Positions 1 to 13,275 of a DNA stretch of 64,000 nt are shown here, piece by piece. A program made the translations under genes and the position numbers. Source of the stretch: Symsagittifera roscoffensis (lineage: Eukaryota > Xenacoelomorpha > Acoela > Convolutidae); NCBI RefSeq assembly GCF_963678635.1, contig NC_087064.1:41323165-41387164 (forward strand), in the 5' to 3' direction. The stretch's first letter is position 1. Every line of letters starts with the position of its first letter. The notes below the pieces were generated by a model. The model saw nothing but the letters and a program-made list of their open reading frames with translations. It made no database searches and was not told where the DNA came from.

Positions 1-2768
1 CGATTGCTTCGAAGTTCATGGACGGAGTAAGGAGTGAGGAGTTGAAGACGATGTTGGCCACTCACTTCACCCTGTCGCTTGACCAGGTACCCACGCCCGA
101 CGACTTGCGTATGAAATCACGCGAGTATTTACTCATAAAACCGAGGGCGCAAAACCGTTACAGCAATTATGGCAACTATAGCGGGACAAACACTGATGCG
201 AATTCCAGTTGGTACAAACCTCGCGATGACATGGATAAGAGGAGGTCGTGTGCGAATTGTGGTTCGATGGACCATCACGTTTCTGCGTGTTCTGCATACA
301 AACAGAACATGAAGGCCATAGGCTACTTTCTCGAGGACGCCGACGCGACCGACGAGGACCATGAAGAGTACGTCAGAGGGCTCATCATGAAATATGGTCC
401 GAGGTGTTTCTTCTGTAATTTGGAGGGACACTTCAAGTCGGATTGTACTCAATTTTGGGACGCAGTAGCGGACGCGAAACATCCCCGCCACGAAGAGGCG
501 TTTTCGGGTGTCAAGGCCAGTCGAGCACGTCTGATGAACGAGGCTGAATCTCGGAGAAAGGAGACGACACCGAGCACCTTCACGACCAAAAAGGTTAGGA
601 CATGGCCTGACGAGGTGGTAGCCTCGAACCTCGAAGCAGAGTCGTCTAGCCCACTCAAGGTGGATTACGGCCTGGCGGCAAGGACAGCGCTGCAGAATGT
701 CAAACAGGACCTAGCCACGAAAGAAGTGGAGCAATGGGTAAGGTCGGAGCTGGGGAGCACAGATCTTCGGGAAAGTTTTAATGTTCTGGGTAAAACGACA
801 AAAGTAGAAGACAAAGAGGAACCCAAGAAACAGGGACTAAAACTGAACGTTATATCTGGTAAGACTTTCGGCATGACGAAGGAGGGGACCAAAATAATGT
901 CCATCATCTCAGTCGCGGGGCACCAGGTGGTCAAGAACTTGAGTGAACCATCCGATATTACACTAGTCCACCTGGACATCTATGCCGACTACCTGAAGGA
1001 GAAAGATCCCAAACTGGACTCCAGGGGAGTGCGAGCGCTGCTCACAATGGGAGGTCCGAGGCTGATGAAAGTGGACGGACATTATATCGATGTCCATGGC
1101 CCTTACCCGATCCTGATAAATGTGGATGGCATCAATATCTACACGAAAGCTCACATAACTGATGCGAACGATCAGATTGGCCGGATATACATTGGTCAAG
1201 AGGAGCTGAAGGTTAGACGGATCGGACACAACGCGATGCTCGAACAAGATGCGGTGCATATAGGTTGCGAGGCCGATCTGGCCGCACACGTTCTGGACGT
1301 GCAAGGCAGACAACTTTCAGTAAAGGGACTGCTAGACACGGGAGCAGTGGTTAGTGTCATGCCAGTCAAAACTTGGACCGACATGGGTTTCGAGAGGTCG
1401 GATATCATACCGACAAACATCAGGTTGGCAGCGGCCAATCAGGGAGCGATCTATGTCACTGGACGAACCCCGATCATTTCACTGCAGCTCGGAGGAAGAC
1501 ATCTTTGGATGAGCTTCCTAGTAGTGGAGAATTTGGACGAATCCTATCAGTTCATCTTAGGAAGGGATTTCGTTCGCAATTTTGACGTCACGATCGATCT
1601 CAATGACGGGTTGATTAGGATCAAGGATCCTGAGAGAAAATATGAAAAGAGACCCCTTAATAAGGTCTTAATTAATCAGGCCAAGGTGCCGATTTTTCTG
1701 GATCGGAAAGTTAGATTAAAACCAAGCCAAGCCGTAGTAGCGACGTTTAGGATGAGGAACTTGAATGAACTCAGCAATGACAGACAGGTGTGTCTGGTAC
1801 CAAATCCAAACAGTAAAAGCTCGGCTATTTTAGGAAGAAGCTTCTCACTCACTCAGAGCGGACTGTGTGTGAGTGTGTTATTGAACACAGAAACAACAGC
1901 AGTGACAATACAGAGGGGAAAGAAACTTGGCTACGCTTTGCCTCTGAACACAGACTTTCAGAGTGTGGAGAACTTGAAAAAGTTTGATGTTACTAAATGT
2001 CCATTACATGCGAACCAAGAATGTATAGTGAAAAGAGTGAATGGATTGAAATCTTCTAGGAAATTGTTTTCAATGAAGTCGGAAACAGATGATGGGCTGT
2101 CTAGTTGTTCCAACTTTCCTGAGAGGCCGACGGAAGCAGAGTTAGCAGCGAATAAGCCTGTCCTACCTGAGATAGAACACATGAAGGGTAAAATATCAGA
2201 TAAGGAATTAGATTCGCTCAGAGCGGTGCTAAATAGGAACGCAGACGTTTTTTCAAAGCATAAGGCCGACATAGGTTGTTGTAATTTTGTAGAGCACGAG
2301 ATTGAGATAGAAGAGGGCTCGGTACCTCATAGGGAAGGGGCGAGAAGAATGACCGCAAACAAGTCAGAAGCGTGTAGGAAGGAAATCGAGATGTTAATGG
2401 AGTACGACATGATCGAGCCGTCGAAGTCCCCATGGGCTTGTGGCGTGGTCATGGCGAAAAAGAAAGGGGGACAACTCAGATTTTGTTGTGATTTCCGTTA
2501 TCTGAACGCAGTGACTATAAAGGACGCATACCCGATTCCCCGCATCGATGAGAGCCTATCCAAGCTGGGGGACGCGAAGTTCTTCACGACGTTGGATTTG
2601 GGCTCTGCGTTCTGGCAAGTGCCACTCAGAAAGCAAGATCGAGAGAAAACAGGCTTCGCGTGTGATCTGGGACTGTTCCAGTGGAAGAGGATGCCATTCG
2701 GATTGTGCAACGCGACGGCCACATTTCAGCGACTGATGGCCCAGGCACTCACGAGCGTCACTAATTAA
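1..2768 (+). pseudogene. gag-pol A, part 1: Gag C-terminus, nucleocapsid, protease, RT fingers/palm
   Basis: The frame is open from the window edge to a TAA at 2766-2768. It starts inside the Gag capsid-like region and continues into two CX2CX4HX4C zinc knuckles (249-290 and 405-446), which bind RNA during packaging. The aspartic protease active site DTGA is at 1335-1346, with an ILGRD motif downstream. The N-terminal half of the reverse transcriptase follows (CCDFRYLN, LDLGSAFWQ and MPFGLCNA motifs). Gag, protease and RT lie in one continuous frame with no visible frameshift, as in the complete copy C. The TAA replaces a Lys codon found in C, just before the YVDD box, so it is an ordinary nonsense mutation. 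Confidence 0.85.
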
Positions 2769-4616
2769 TACGGGAATCTCATCATGTGTTATGTCGATGA
2801 TGTCGTGATTGCAACACCAACCTTGGAAGACCACATAGAGAGGTTGGAGGAGGTGTTTTCTTGCATGAAGCAGGCGGGTCTGAAATGTAAGCCCTCTAAG
2901 TGTGAAATCCTCAGGGATTCCATAAAGTATCTGGGCCGCTTGGTTGACAAACATGGAGTGAGACCAGATCCCGAAGCGGTTGAAGCGGTGCTGACCTGGA
3001 AGGCACCTAAAACAGATACACAGCTGATGAGTTTTCTGGGATTCGCTAATTATTAGCGAGAGTTCATCAAGGGGTATGCTGACAAAATATACCCCATGCA
3101 GAGGTTGATGAGAAACAAGGGCAAAAAGTTCACCTGGACTGATGAGGCACAAGTTTCATTTGAAAACATCAAACGTGAACTTTGCGAGGCACCGGTCCTC
3201 GGCATGCCAACAGAGAAGGGGATGTTCGTGCTGGATACGGATGCATCAGTAGTTGCGATATCGGGCATACTTCACCAGGAGCAGGAGTGGAACGGGAGAA
3301 CGGTTCTTCGTCCGATAGCCTACGGGAGTAAAGTCCTGAGTGATACTGAAATGAAGTACGGCGCACCAAAAGCGGAGATGTTTGCGGTGATCACTTTCGT
3401 GGAAAAATACAGAGCCTACTTGGGGAGTGCTCCCTTCAAGTTACGTGTGGATAATCGTGCCCGGGCATGGCTGAAAACCTATTCGATGGACCAAAGTTAT
3501 ATTGGTCGTTGGATTGTGCGCCTGGATGGATACCATATGATCATAGAGCACCGTACCCGTGACAAGCACCAGAACGCAGATAGCCTCAGCAAAAAGACAG
3601 AATTTTATGAGCGCCTCGAGGAGAAACAGGCTAACCAATCAGAGATCAAAGATGGGTTTTCCTTTCTGGACAAAGAAACCTACGACAAGCTGCCACTTAC
3701 TAGGTGGTTAGACAAGTCAGGACATCCTATACCCGGACACCCTGACCTTCCAGTGGAGACGTCCGCGGAGATAAAGCTTTTAGCCAGAGGCGAGCCCGTT
3801 CCGTTGGATATGCTAGTCCGATCCAACTTGGTACAGCAAGAACTTACCAGGCTGGGCATAAACAGCATGGCTCTATTGAACAGGACGGTGAACGTGGCGC
3901 CGGACGTCATGGGAAAGCTCCGTGACTTGTTGGACAGGGAAGTGGATAGGCATGATCGTGAATGGATGGAGACCATGCAGAGATTGACGGTCACCGAGAG
4001 AACAGAGAAGAGGCCAGTGTCCATTCGCAGCCGAGGCGTTGAACGGGATTGCAGGTCGATTGTCAACCAGCTGGTGAGCTCGATGCCGAAGGAGGTCTTG
4101 TTGAGAACTTCGTTCACTGAATGTGGAACACTGAATCAGAACCAAACTACTGAGGAAGTCAGGATCAGGTCGAAATCTAGCTTCACGAGGAGAGTGCATT
4201 TCACGGATGCAAAAGAAGAATACGAGCCGAGCCCAGATTGTTCGTCCGTGGACGAGATAATGTCCGAGGAGTCTGATACCTTCGAGCCAGTCAAGGACGA
4301 CTCGTCTGAGGAGTCAGACACCTTTGAGCCCGTGCAAGACGACTTGTCCGGGGAGTCGGGTTTAAAGCGACCGATGGACAGAGTTTTGTCCGGGGAGTCG
4401 AGAAACATCTCAGACAACTTGGAATATGATGTTGGGAAATCAGTCGACTCAAGTGTTGACTCGAGGCCCCAGTCCTGGGACAACACGTCTGAAACAACTT
4501 CCAATTCCGATATGTCAGAGATCGCAATCCACTCCTTATTGGTGGACTGGAAGCAGCGTGGGCTGGACCGAGAAACACATCAGGATCCAGACAGGGACAG
4601 ATACACCTCAGATTAA
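2769..4616 (+). pseudogene. gag-pol A, part 2: RT catalytic box, thumb, RNase H and linker
   Basis: This continues in the same frame as part 1. The RT catalytic motif YVDD is at 2790-2801. An in-frame TAG at 3054-3056 replaces the second Tyr of an NYYREF motif. The frame then runs to a TAA at 4614-4616. RNase H is recognisable by its LDTDAS strand, a YGAPKAE helix, an LRVDNRA motif and a closing DKHQNADSLS, giving the expected acidic residues and His. About 300 residues of poorly conserved, acidic, Ser-rich linker follow, with two near-repeats of EESDTFEPV, and lead to the integrase. All stops are single-base changes relative to the other copies. Confidence 0.82.
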
Positions 4617-6260
4617 GAGGGCACTGTGGTATATAATGCTGCAGACGAGCTCGAGCTGATAGCAGTTTCGAAACGCCCAACCAGATTGCTGCCACATGGT
4701 ACGGTCGTCCGTACCAATCTGGAACCATCTGTGCAGGAAGCGACGCCTTTGAAAAAGATATGGTGTGTCAAGTTGATGGACGATGCTCATGCTCCGGAGA
4801 TAATGAGTGGGCAAATGAACGTGGTGAAGAAGTATTTGAAAGCCAGGTACAGGCTGTCGGATCTCCTAAGGGCTCAACGAAATGATAGAATGACGAGCAG
4901 TCTGAAGAGATGGATCGAGAATGGAGCACCTGACAAGGGAGATTTAGAAGAAGACAGCTACAAAATCCTGAAGCAATTCTACCTGAAGCGAAACGACTTG
5001 TTGTACCTGAACAAGGACGGAATCGTAGCCTGCAAACGAAAAGAGGAGGACAAGGTCCTCTATAAATACAATTCAATAGTGTTACCACAGTTGTACCAGA
5101 CCGAATTGCTCTTTCGCTCACATGATCAGATGGGCCATCAAGGCGTGGACAAAGTGTATAACAGGATACAGAAACGATTCGAATGGCCGGGATTGAAGAA
5201 GGCTTGTAAGAAGTGGGTCAGCAGGCGAAGGATCCCAGGAAGCTAAGGTTCCCCCTACAGTCAATAGAGTCGTCAGGTTTCAACGAAGTGGTGCAAAATT
5301 GATCATCAGAAAATCTGCATGACAGCAACGGGCCATAATCAGGTGCTGGTAATGATCGACCATTTTACGAAGTATGCGGAAGCAGCACCCTGCATGACAG
5401 CATAGGCGGAAGAAACATGTGATCATTTGATAAATGTGTGGATAGCGAGGCATGGCTGCCCCATCACGTTCCAATCGGACAATGGCAAAGCATTCGTGGG
5501 CGATCTCACGAAGGAGTTGATGAAAAGGTCGCAGGTAGCGCAGGCCCACTCGACCACTTATCACCCGCAAACGAATGGCCTAGTCGAGAGGCAAAATCGC
5601 ACACTGGTATCCATGCTGAGAGTCTACTGCTCGCGTTACATGGATGACTGGGACAAGCACTTGCCGCAAGTGATGGGTGCTTACAACAGCACGGAGCATT
5701 CCACCACGGGAATAAGTCCGCACATGATGTTAACGGGTCATGAAAAAGCGCTCCCGTTGACGTTTTTCTACCCTGAATATGAGGGGAAGAGGACAGCACC
5801 GCAAACGTACGTGCGGGATGTTATTAGAAGACAGCAGGACCTCAATGACTTATGCAGGAGGAATACGCAACAGGCGCAAATTAGACAAAAAAGGAGGTTT
5901 GATAAAAGGACAGCTGATGCGAAAACCTACTCAGTTGGCGACTACGTTTGGGTGTTCCAGGAAGTGGTTCCACCAAAAGGGACCAAGAAATTATTTAAAA
6001 AATGGCGTGGTCCATTTCAGATAACAGAAGTGCACCAAGGAGGTCGTTTTTATCGATTGAGCACTGAAAGAGCAGCTCATTATGAAAACATCAAACCACA
6101 CAATGCCTCGTCAGAGGATTGGTGCATCCCAGCGGACATGCAAGAGGGAGACTATTTGATAGTGGATCCTGCTTGTGAAGTGAATGAAAGGGGTACTCGC
6201 GACAAAACGACGGGAATGAGGTGGTGGACGACTGCGACCTACCACTGGATCTCGAGTTGA
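4617..6260 (+). pseudogene. gag-pol A, part 3: integrase
   Basis: Integrase inserts the cDNA into host DNA. The N-terminal zinc-binding domain is visible (SHDQMGH, an HX4H pair), but its CX2C part is destroyed by an indel near 5220. A second one-base insertion near 5297 sits at the first catalytic Asp. An in-frame TAG lies at 5403-5405. The core then reads cleanly: second Asp in QSDNGKAF (5478-5480) and Glu in LVERQNR (5586-5588), exactly 35 residues apart, the D,D35E signature. The C-terminal KKWRGPF motif corresponds to the GPY/F region of Ty3/gypsy integrases. The frame is lost again between about 6195 and 6225. Confidence 0.83.
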
Positions 6261-7452
6261 CCGAGCGAGTAGAGGTGGACGATGAAACTCTACCCTATGC
6301 CGAGGAAGACTGGGACTGCCCGGAACAAATTGAAATAGACAAAGGAATACAGCCTGACTTTCCTCTCACTATGGAAACACGCCAAAGCAAGAGAGGAAAA
6401 AACCAGAAAATATACAATCCGTACGGCGAGGATTTCGTTGTAGACAGGATAGTTGTAAGTGATGTCATGGACTCGCTAGTGGGACTGGACGAAGTGGCGA
6501 TGCTAGAAGAAATCGACTTGGTGAATGATATGGATCAAGATTGGATCGACGATCGATCAGAACCGGAAGTGGAGTTCGAACCAGAAGCGGAACAGACTCA
6601 TGAGCAAGAACTAACGAACTTGCGCGTGATCGAATGGCTCCATGATCTGCCGACAGATCCTAAAGAGACGATCCTGACGATTCAGGACGTCGTTAAAGAC
6701 GGCATCAAATACATCAGTCATGACAATACCGAGTCCAACTGGGTCGCCCCAGATGGTCCTCTACGTGTTCCACAATCCAACCTCGATCTCCTAGACTTTG
6801 GGCGATCGACGGGGATGTCGATGGATATTTTTGTCCGGGGAGTGGGGGTAGGACTCACCCACACCGAAAATCTGATAATAAAAAAATTGAAATCGGCAAG
6901 AGAAACCGGAGAACTAGAGACAGAGGGCGAGAATGCTAAAAAACCACCTTTTGGACGAATCTTTGAATCGTATTTGGATCTACCGAACCATTATTCGAAC
7001 AATATCGTCATAACGGACAGCGATTTCATACTCACGGAATGCACGTGCGCCATAGCGAGAAACGCGCACGTAAGCTTCAAAACAGCACTAGCGGCTGACT
7101 TCAAAAGAGAGTATAAAAATATCGAGTTTTTGTGGAAACAGAGGCCTGGTGTGGGAGGGATGATAGCGCTGCCCCCTGTCGCATCACAGATACCAGGGAA
7201 ATATTTGTGTTTCCTGGTTACCAAGGCCACTGATAGGCAACACGTAGATCCAAAGAGCTTGGTATTGGCCTTGACTCGACTTAGGGATTTTTTGGTTGAG
7301 AGAGGAGTGACCTCTCTCTCTCGTTGCCAGTATACGATCCTAATAGGGGAAAACTACATCCGAGAGAGTTGTACGCACTTGTACATGTGATATTTTCAGA
7401 GACTGACATAGAAGTTTACTTACATAAAAAATACTATCTGAGCATATGCTAA
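6221..7452 (+). pseudogene. gag-pol A, part 4: acidic linker and macro-domain-like C-terminus
   Basis: An acidic linker (EEDWDCPEQ and following) leads into a domain with the layout of Poa1p-like macro domains, which bind or hydrolyse ADP-ribose derivatives. Visible features are ADFKREY, a Gly-rich GVGGMIALPP stretch, a hydrophobic strand ending in LVT (CFLVTK), an ALTRLRDF helix, and a strand followed by the PVYDPNRG segment where macro domains have their PxxGxG loop. The frame slips in a CT-dinucleotide run at 7312-7322. The conserved ending (HKKYYLSI) is in the other frame, with a TAA at 7450-7452. The macro assignment rests on pattern matching alone. That the domain is the end of the pol polyprotein is supported by the same order in B and C. 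Confidence 0.62.
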
Positions 7453-7929
7453 GAATTGCGCTCGGCGATAAGTGGTTATTATTAAGTTATTCGATAAGAA
7501 TTAGAGTCAAGTTTTAGGTTAGGTTAGGTTTTAGGTACAGTATTAGGGATTATGTTTTTATGTAATAGTATAGGTGTGTGATGTTTATGTGTTTATGTGT
7601 TACGTTATTGTTATGATATGTTTTATGTTTTGTGTCATAAAAGACCTGGGGTACTCCAGGTCATTAAGGTGACAGCGCACATTCGTGCTACCCTGACAAA
7701 GGTAAAGGTGGACGATCCACCTTGGTGCTAAATTTTTAAATCGGAATTGAAAAAAGAATTTCAACGGAGAGTTTTAAAGAATTGAATGATGTTGTATCCA
7801 AAAATGATGGTTCTAAGTCGCGACTTGTTTTTTAGATCTTGATTGATCGGAAATTGTTTACTGAACACTGAATCAGACGAGACAGAAAGAAATTACACGA
7901 CACGACAACAAGAATCAAGACGATAAGAA
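7453..7929 (+). other. Gap between pol and ORF2 in element A, with two hairpins
   Basis: No gene is seen in these 477 bp. Two perfect inverted repeats lie 43 bp apart: a 7 bp stem (7643-7649 with 7656-7662) and an 8 bp stem (7705-7712 with 7716-7723). A short TTAGG-type stretch (three units) is at 7512-7534. The gap is similar in length to those in B and C (447 bp), so ORF2 probably needs its own way of being translated, such as a spliced or subgenomic RNA, an internal promoter or internal ribosome entry. Confidence 0.5.
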
Positions 7930-9840
7930 ATGGGTGACACGAACGAACTCATGGAATTCCTCTCAGCGAGTCTAGGAGCGACTCTAGACGAGATCTATCA
8001 GCGGCTGATCGATTGTGATTTTACACGAGAAGACCCGGGGTTGGCGATGTTTGTGGTCGCTCTCCTTAATGCACTAGGACGAGAGGGTCGAGGGAATTGC
8101 CCTACGGAAGTCGTGTTGATGTTGGCCTTCGGTGAGTCCGGGACCGCCGAGAGAGGCCGAAATCGACTGATGAGATGGAGGCGTGGAGAAATGTCTGGCC
8201 ACGACCTGGCTCGTGAGCCAGGACTAGGTGAGCAGAGGGACCACCGGCTAGGTGAAATGCCCTTACCAGTCCAACCGGCGCAGCCACTCATCGGAGCGAA
8301 GAGACAACGTGATGGGCCAGGCCCGTCACATTCGGTCGACTCCCCTACAGCTGCTCCTCCTTCGAAGAAAGTGAGGGTGAGTGAAATAGAGATCCAGACG
8401 TCGGAGACGATCGAGACGCTGGAGAAGAAAAAGAAAGATCAAAGCGAGCTGTGTGCCAAACTCCAGGAGTATAGGGCAATAGCTCGAGAAAGAGACGAAT
8501 GGAAGAAGAAATACGAAGATCTACAGGTGGCTTATAAGGAGGATGAAATAAAGCACCTCAAGGAGCTGTATATGGCGAAGGTGAGCCAAGTGTCACCGGA
8601 AGTTCTGGCGAGCATGAGATCCTCGGAGGGATCCAACGACACACGCCCCGGGACATCAGCTCAGGAGCTGTGTGTGTCGAGAGAGCCCGAGGCTCCTCAG
8701 CAGACACGACTGTCTGCTTCTAGTCAAAGGTTCACGATAACAGACCCTTCTGACACTTACCTTGCCCCTCAGTTCCAAGAATCGTTCAACCAAGTGGCCA
8801 GAGCGACAATGGAGGAGATCAACCGAACCACTGGACGGACATTGGGTAGGATCGTTCCTTCCCAGCGTCGTGATCAGTCATCAAATAGCTCGGAGCGAGC
8901 ACCCCACACGATAGTGCCCTCGGGGACTGCGCATGGCAGAACCTATCAAAAGTCCCGCGTGGTAGATATCAGGAAGAATCTGATGACACGGCACCAGTTC
9001 ACGAAAGTAGTTGCGGAGCATCCTCGAGCTTGCCTGAATGACATGAGCTGGAACCCCGCTACGAGCGACCAGGTGATTCCCCCAGGGAGTCACCACCTGA
9101 TCATAGGAGACAGTTTGGTGAGGGATCTGAATGAGATCTTCGTCTATGGTCAGACAACCACTTTGTCCTTTGGAGGAGCTTCAGTGGCTCAGGTCATCAA
9201 GATGATGGAATTCCAAAGCGAGGATCACCTGGATACGCTGGTGATAATGCTAGGAACTAATGACGTCTCGAGAGCCCCAGTGACTCCCTAGTGCAAGTGG
9301 GAGCCTCTGCTGGTATGCCTCCTGAATGAACTGAAGGAGAAGTACAGGCCCAGGTTTGTGGTGCTGTGCACGATACCACAAAACCCGCTGATGGTGGCAG
9401 ATTTCATGAATGGCAACGTGACACGGTGGAACGAAATGATCCGTAATCTGGTGAGAAACAACCCTGGCGAGTTGCGACTTCTGGATCTCGAAAACACGCT
9501 GCGCATGATTGATCATGTTGCGCTTACCAAAGATGGGATACATTTCAACACCCAACGAGGGAGACACTGGATGAATGATGTATTTCAGAAGCAATTGAGA
9601 GAAGTGGAGCAGGAGTCGAGGGCGACCAGTTCTCTGGCTCGAACCAGCTCAACGACCGGAGGAAGTAGAATAAGGGCAAGCGTGCCCGAATCCCTCGTCA
9701 ACCGCCTAGAGCACTTGGCAATGGAGACGGCTGTAGCCGCACCCATAGCTCCGAGCTCAAACGTGAAAGAGAGGCTAGGGACTGCTCCTCCTCCCAGAAC
9801 ACAACCGCTTGAAAGCCGACTCGGCAGATCAGTGGTTTAG
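7930..9840 (+). pseudogene. ORF2 A, part 1: N-terminal helices, coiled coil, SGNH hydrolase domain
   Basis: The ATG at 7930 is the first in frame, and its N-terminus aligns with those of the D and C copies (conserved IYxRLxD and PTEVxLM motifs). A Lys/Glu-rich coiled coil follows (about residues 155-215). An SGNH/GDSL hydrolase domain is then clear: nucleophile block GDS (9106-9114), GTND block (9253-9264) and catalytic DGIHF block (from 9532), all in one frame. SGNH enzymes are esterases or lipases. In-frame TAGs at 9289-9291 and 9838-9840 break the gene. Similar coiled-coil plus esterase layouts are known from ORF1 proteins of some LINE elements, but here the gene is downstream of a Ty3/gypsy pol. 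The substrate is unknown. Confidence 0.78.
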
Positions 9841-9861
9841 AACAGAAATAACTCCCAGACC

Positions 9862-12800
9862 GTGTCTAGGAGGAACGATCCGCCCGCCACGGCAAACCCT
9901 GCTCCAGCAGCAGGATCGTCTACGAGCGCCGTGCCTGTGGAGGGAGTTGAACCAGGCAGCCTGCTGCTTTGGAATCGATCAGACCCTAGTCATTGGGGAC
10001 AGTATAAGACGGACATGTCCACGAAGCTGAACATGAATACCCTGACGTGTCGGGAGGACGCGATGAGAATGATTGGCGGAGAAAGTCCCACGGTGTCGCG
10101 ATTGTATCGGATACCAGGTGTGGATTGGCTGCTAGCAGAGCAGGAGCAGTTCAGCTCTACGACTAAGCTCCGACATGCAGACTTGAACGGGTTGCCTCAG
10201 GACAATACCTTTGGACCTTTGAACACACGATCCCTTACGGACGTCAGACAGAGAGCCCGGGAATTGACGCCACCTGCTCGAAGGGGCAAGTTTCAGGCAG
10301 AAAACAAGCCCAATAACAAGCATCATAAGATGTACAGGCAGTTCGCTAAACCACCCGGTCAGACGCCTGGCGAGTATTCAAGGGACTACCCCCGAACGAC
10401 TACGGTAGATGGAGATGACCAGAGATATGGGAAACTGAAGGCCCCAATAGGCGATGACCTGTTCGCAGCTTACGATCCCTTAGAGAAGAAAGCTGCAAAG
10501 TATCTGATCGTAGCCAGTTCCGATTATCTCTATACGCCCCGTTCTCTCTTCTGGCCAGACGTGATTTTCTTGACGGCACCCAAATTGGACTGGGGACAAG
10601 CAATTGGCATGATGATAAGTGTGCGAAGGGTGGTCAGTATGGAGCCGCAGGTAATAGTGGTTGCAGGCTCAAATGATCATCTGCAAAGCAGGGGCTTATT
10701 GTCACGTCTGACGGATGGGTCGGTCCCGAGTAACGAGGTCATAGGGGAGGCGATAATGACACTGCTCTCGGCAATGGCTGAGGTAGAGGCAGCAGCAAAA
10801 CAACGCTTCACCCAAAACGTGGTGAAGGTGATCTTTGTATTGTCACCAGGGTACGCTGCATTACCAGAACCCCTTCAATTTGTATACACAATGGTCACAA
10901 CAATAGTAGAGGGGAGGTTCAATGTGATAATTCCTGCCCCGAACAGAGTAGTGGACCCGGAAAATTACTACCCGTCCCGATCTGAGCTTCCCGCCGTTTG
11001 GGCTGACATTTCGAATGCCATACAGGGGCTCAGAGATTGTAGCACAACTCGGTTGGTGCTAGATGAAGTTCTGGGGTTGGAGCTGTCCAACTTTGCCAGA
11101 TTGCTGAAACTAAGACCAGGGGTGGATGACGATCATCTGTTAGTACAACAGGTGGCTGATGATCTCTGGTTCAGACAGATTGATCATGCCGAGAATGAGC
11201 TGGGCATGACAGTCAGGAAGAACATGACAGCAGCCGAAGAAGATCTCATGGCAATGGCTTTGCGCACGAAGGCGCACAACAATATATGGTTGTACTTATC
11301 ACCAAGGCTGTGCACCTTGGGTGAGGACGCGTTCGAGCACGCGCCGGCAGTGATAAAGGAGATACACGTGTACCTGAAAAACCTGTTTGATGCCCGGGAG
11401 TTAACTGGGGGCATGATGTTGAAACTAATGCAGGACGTAAACACGATGTCACTGGACAAGTTCCAAGCTGACGTGCTAGCCACGAGGGCACAGTACAAAC
11501 GATCGGATGCTATCTTGGGAGGAATGGGAGTGGGATGGACGCCATCCTTCCTGTCGACGTGCTATCCTAGGGCATCCCGGAACTTGATCGCGAGTTTTGT
11601 CAGAGACATCAGGAAGTTATCGATTGGCCTGTTGTTAGCCTTATACGTGACATTTGGTCACGAAAATTTCGCGAAGCGGCCGGCGAATCTCTTCACCCAA
11701 TTGTTAGCAGATTTGAGATTGGATGGACTCATGACTCTGATTGCCATGACCTACGGTCGACTGGATGATTTGCTTGTGCGATTACGTTACCCTGAACAAC
11801 TACAGGGACCCAGTCGTGAGTTCAATGCACAGTTGGAAACCGCCTCGCCCAAGAAGATGAAAGACTGGAGGGCTCTCCTGCTTCAATACCTCTTACAACA
11901 GAACAGAAGCGTCACGGGAGAAGACAAGGTGGCGACGGATGCGGGCGAGTGTAAGCAGTATTGTGGCATGCCCTTACTGACGGACTTGGCTGTCATGATG
12001 CGGATTGATCCGTTGGCTCTGGTCCACGGACTGCGGGAATTCGTCACAGTGGTGTATGGACCGGTGATGTCTTTTGCGTTCCCGGATGTACAAGTTAAGG
12101 CGTACAGGAATTCGGTGTTGTACGTCAACCTGGTCTCAGTCGTGGACTGTTCCGTGCTGAACTGGGTAGAACAGAGTGAGTTGAGAAGGCTGGCCAGTGA
12201 CGATAGGCTGTTCGGAAGAATAGCGGAGCCAGGTTGGATGTTGATGGATTTCAACAACCACTTCAAATGCCGAATGGGCCGTGAGGAACTTTCTCATATC
12301 CAGTTCAACCCGAAGCTTTGGAACTTAAGACCAGTAGTAAAGGATACGGGAGCGGCTATGGGAGTGCCATTCTTACCAGAGGCCTATGCGCACGCCAAAG
12401 AGAACCAGCAAGCGTGGCTTTCTGGGTCCAGGCCGCTGCCGGACCAATGCCCTCGACATCCACCGATAAGGAGGATGTTGTTGGGAGTCACATCTCCCAT
12501 CATTGCCCCTCGCATCGGAGCAGCTCGCGACGCAGAGAAGAGAATGTTGAAGTGGAGTGAAGGGATGGAGCCGCGCTTCATCGGCTGGAATGTGGCAGCC
12601 GCGCACACGTTCGACTTCTCATTTCCTGATGCTTGGAGTAGGAAAAAGATCAAGGCACTACCTTCCCGGAGACCAGAGGTCTCGGCCGAAATGTGGAACG
12701 AAGTGTATTCTCCCACGGATGACTTATCAAGACTGAAGTGGTCAGGAGAAGTGAAAATAGTGATGATGGAAGTGGCAAAGGAGAGCAGAGGGGGCTCATA

Positions 12801-13275
12801 TATAACGATAGAGGACCTAGCACCACATGGCGAGGAGTCTGTAGAACTCCTGGTGAATGATGAGTTGTTTTATCATGCAGGAGACATGACCGTACCGGCT
12901 CGGCCGGACTCGGGCACTGACTCACGACAAGTACCTTCAGGACCCAGGCCAAAACCTGATGCAGGTGATGATGAATTGATGGATCAGGACGATGACGATA
13001 ACGAAACCGAGGGAGAGACGGGAAAACCGGGTGAGACAGATCTGGGAGCGTTAGAGAGAGACTTGCTAGAATACCGGTTTAGTGAAGACGACGATGGGGA
13101 AGTCGATGGGAGTCTGTTGCTAATGACGCCATCGTCTTTCATGTCCCCTACAAAGGAGGCGTCGGCCGACTTATCCCCGATAGACCCAATAAGCCAGGTG
13201 AGAGAGTGCCAAAGCAGGGATCCGCAGAGATTGCTCCATGAGTCACCAAGGAGGAGAAAAATCGAGAATCAATGA
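9862..13275 (+). pseudogene. ORF2 A, part 2: second SGNH-like domain and large unknown region
   Basis: This is the same frame as part 1, open for 1,137 codons. About residues 210-450 resemble a second, degenerate SGNH fold: a hydrophobic strand with VASSD, then VAGSNDHL (like the GxND block), a strand with LSPGYA, and PGVDDDHL before a helix (like block V DxxH). The rest is mostly helical, well conserved in copies B and D, and of no family I recognise. The last 150 residues are acidic, with Asp/Glu runs around 12960-13110. The frame ends in TGA at 13273-13275, where copy D reads on, so an indel has shifted the frame. Confidence 0.65.

Noticed and set aside
7511-7534. TTAGG telomere-like repeat
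   Set aside because: Only about three units inside a transposon gap; far too few for a telomere and not informative about the organism.
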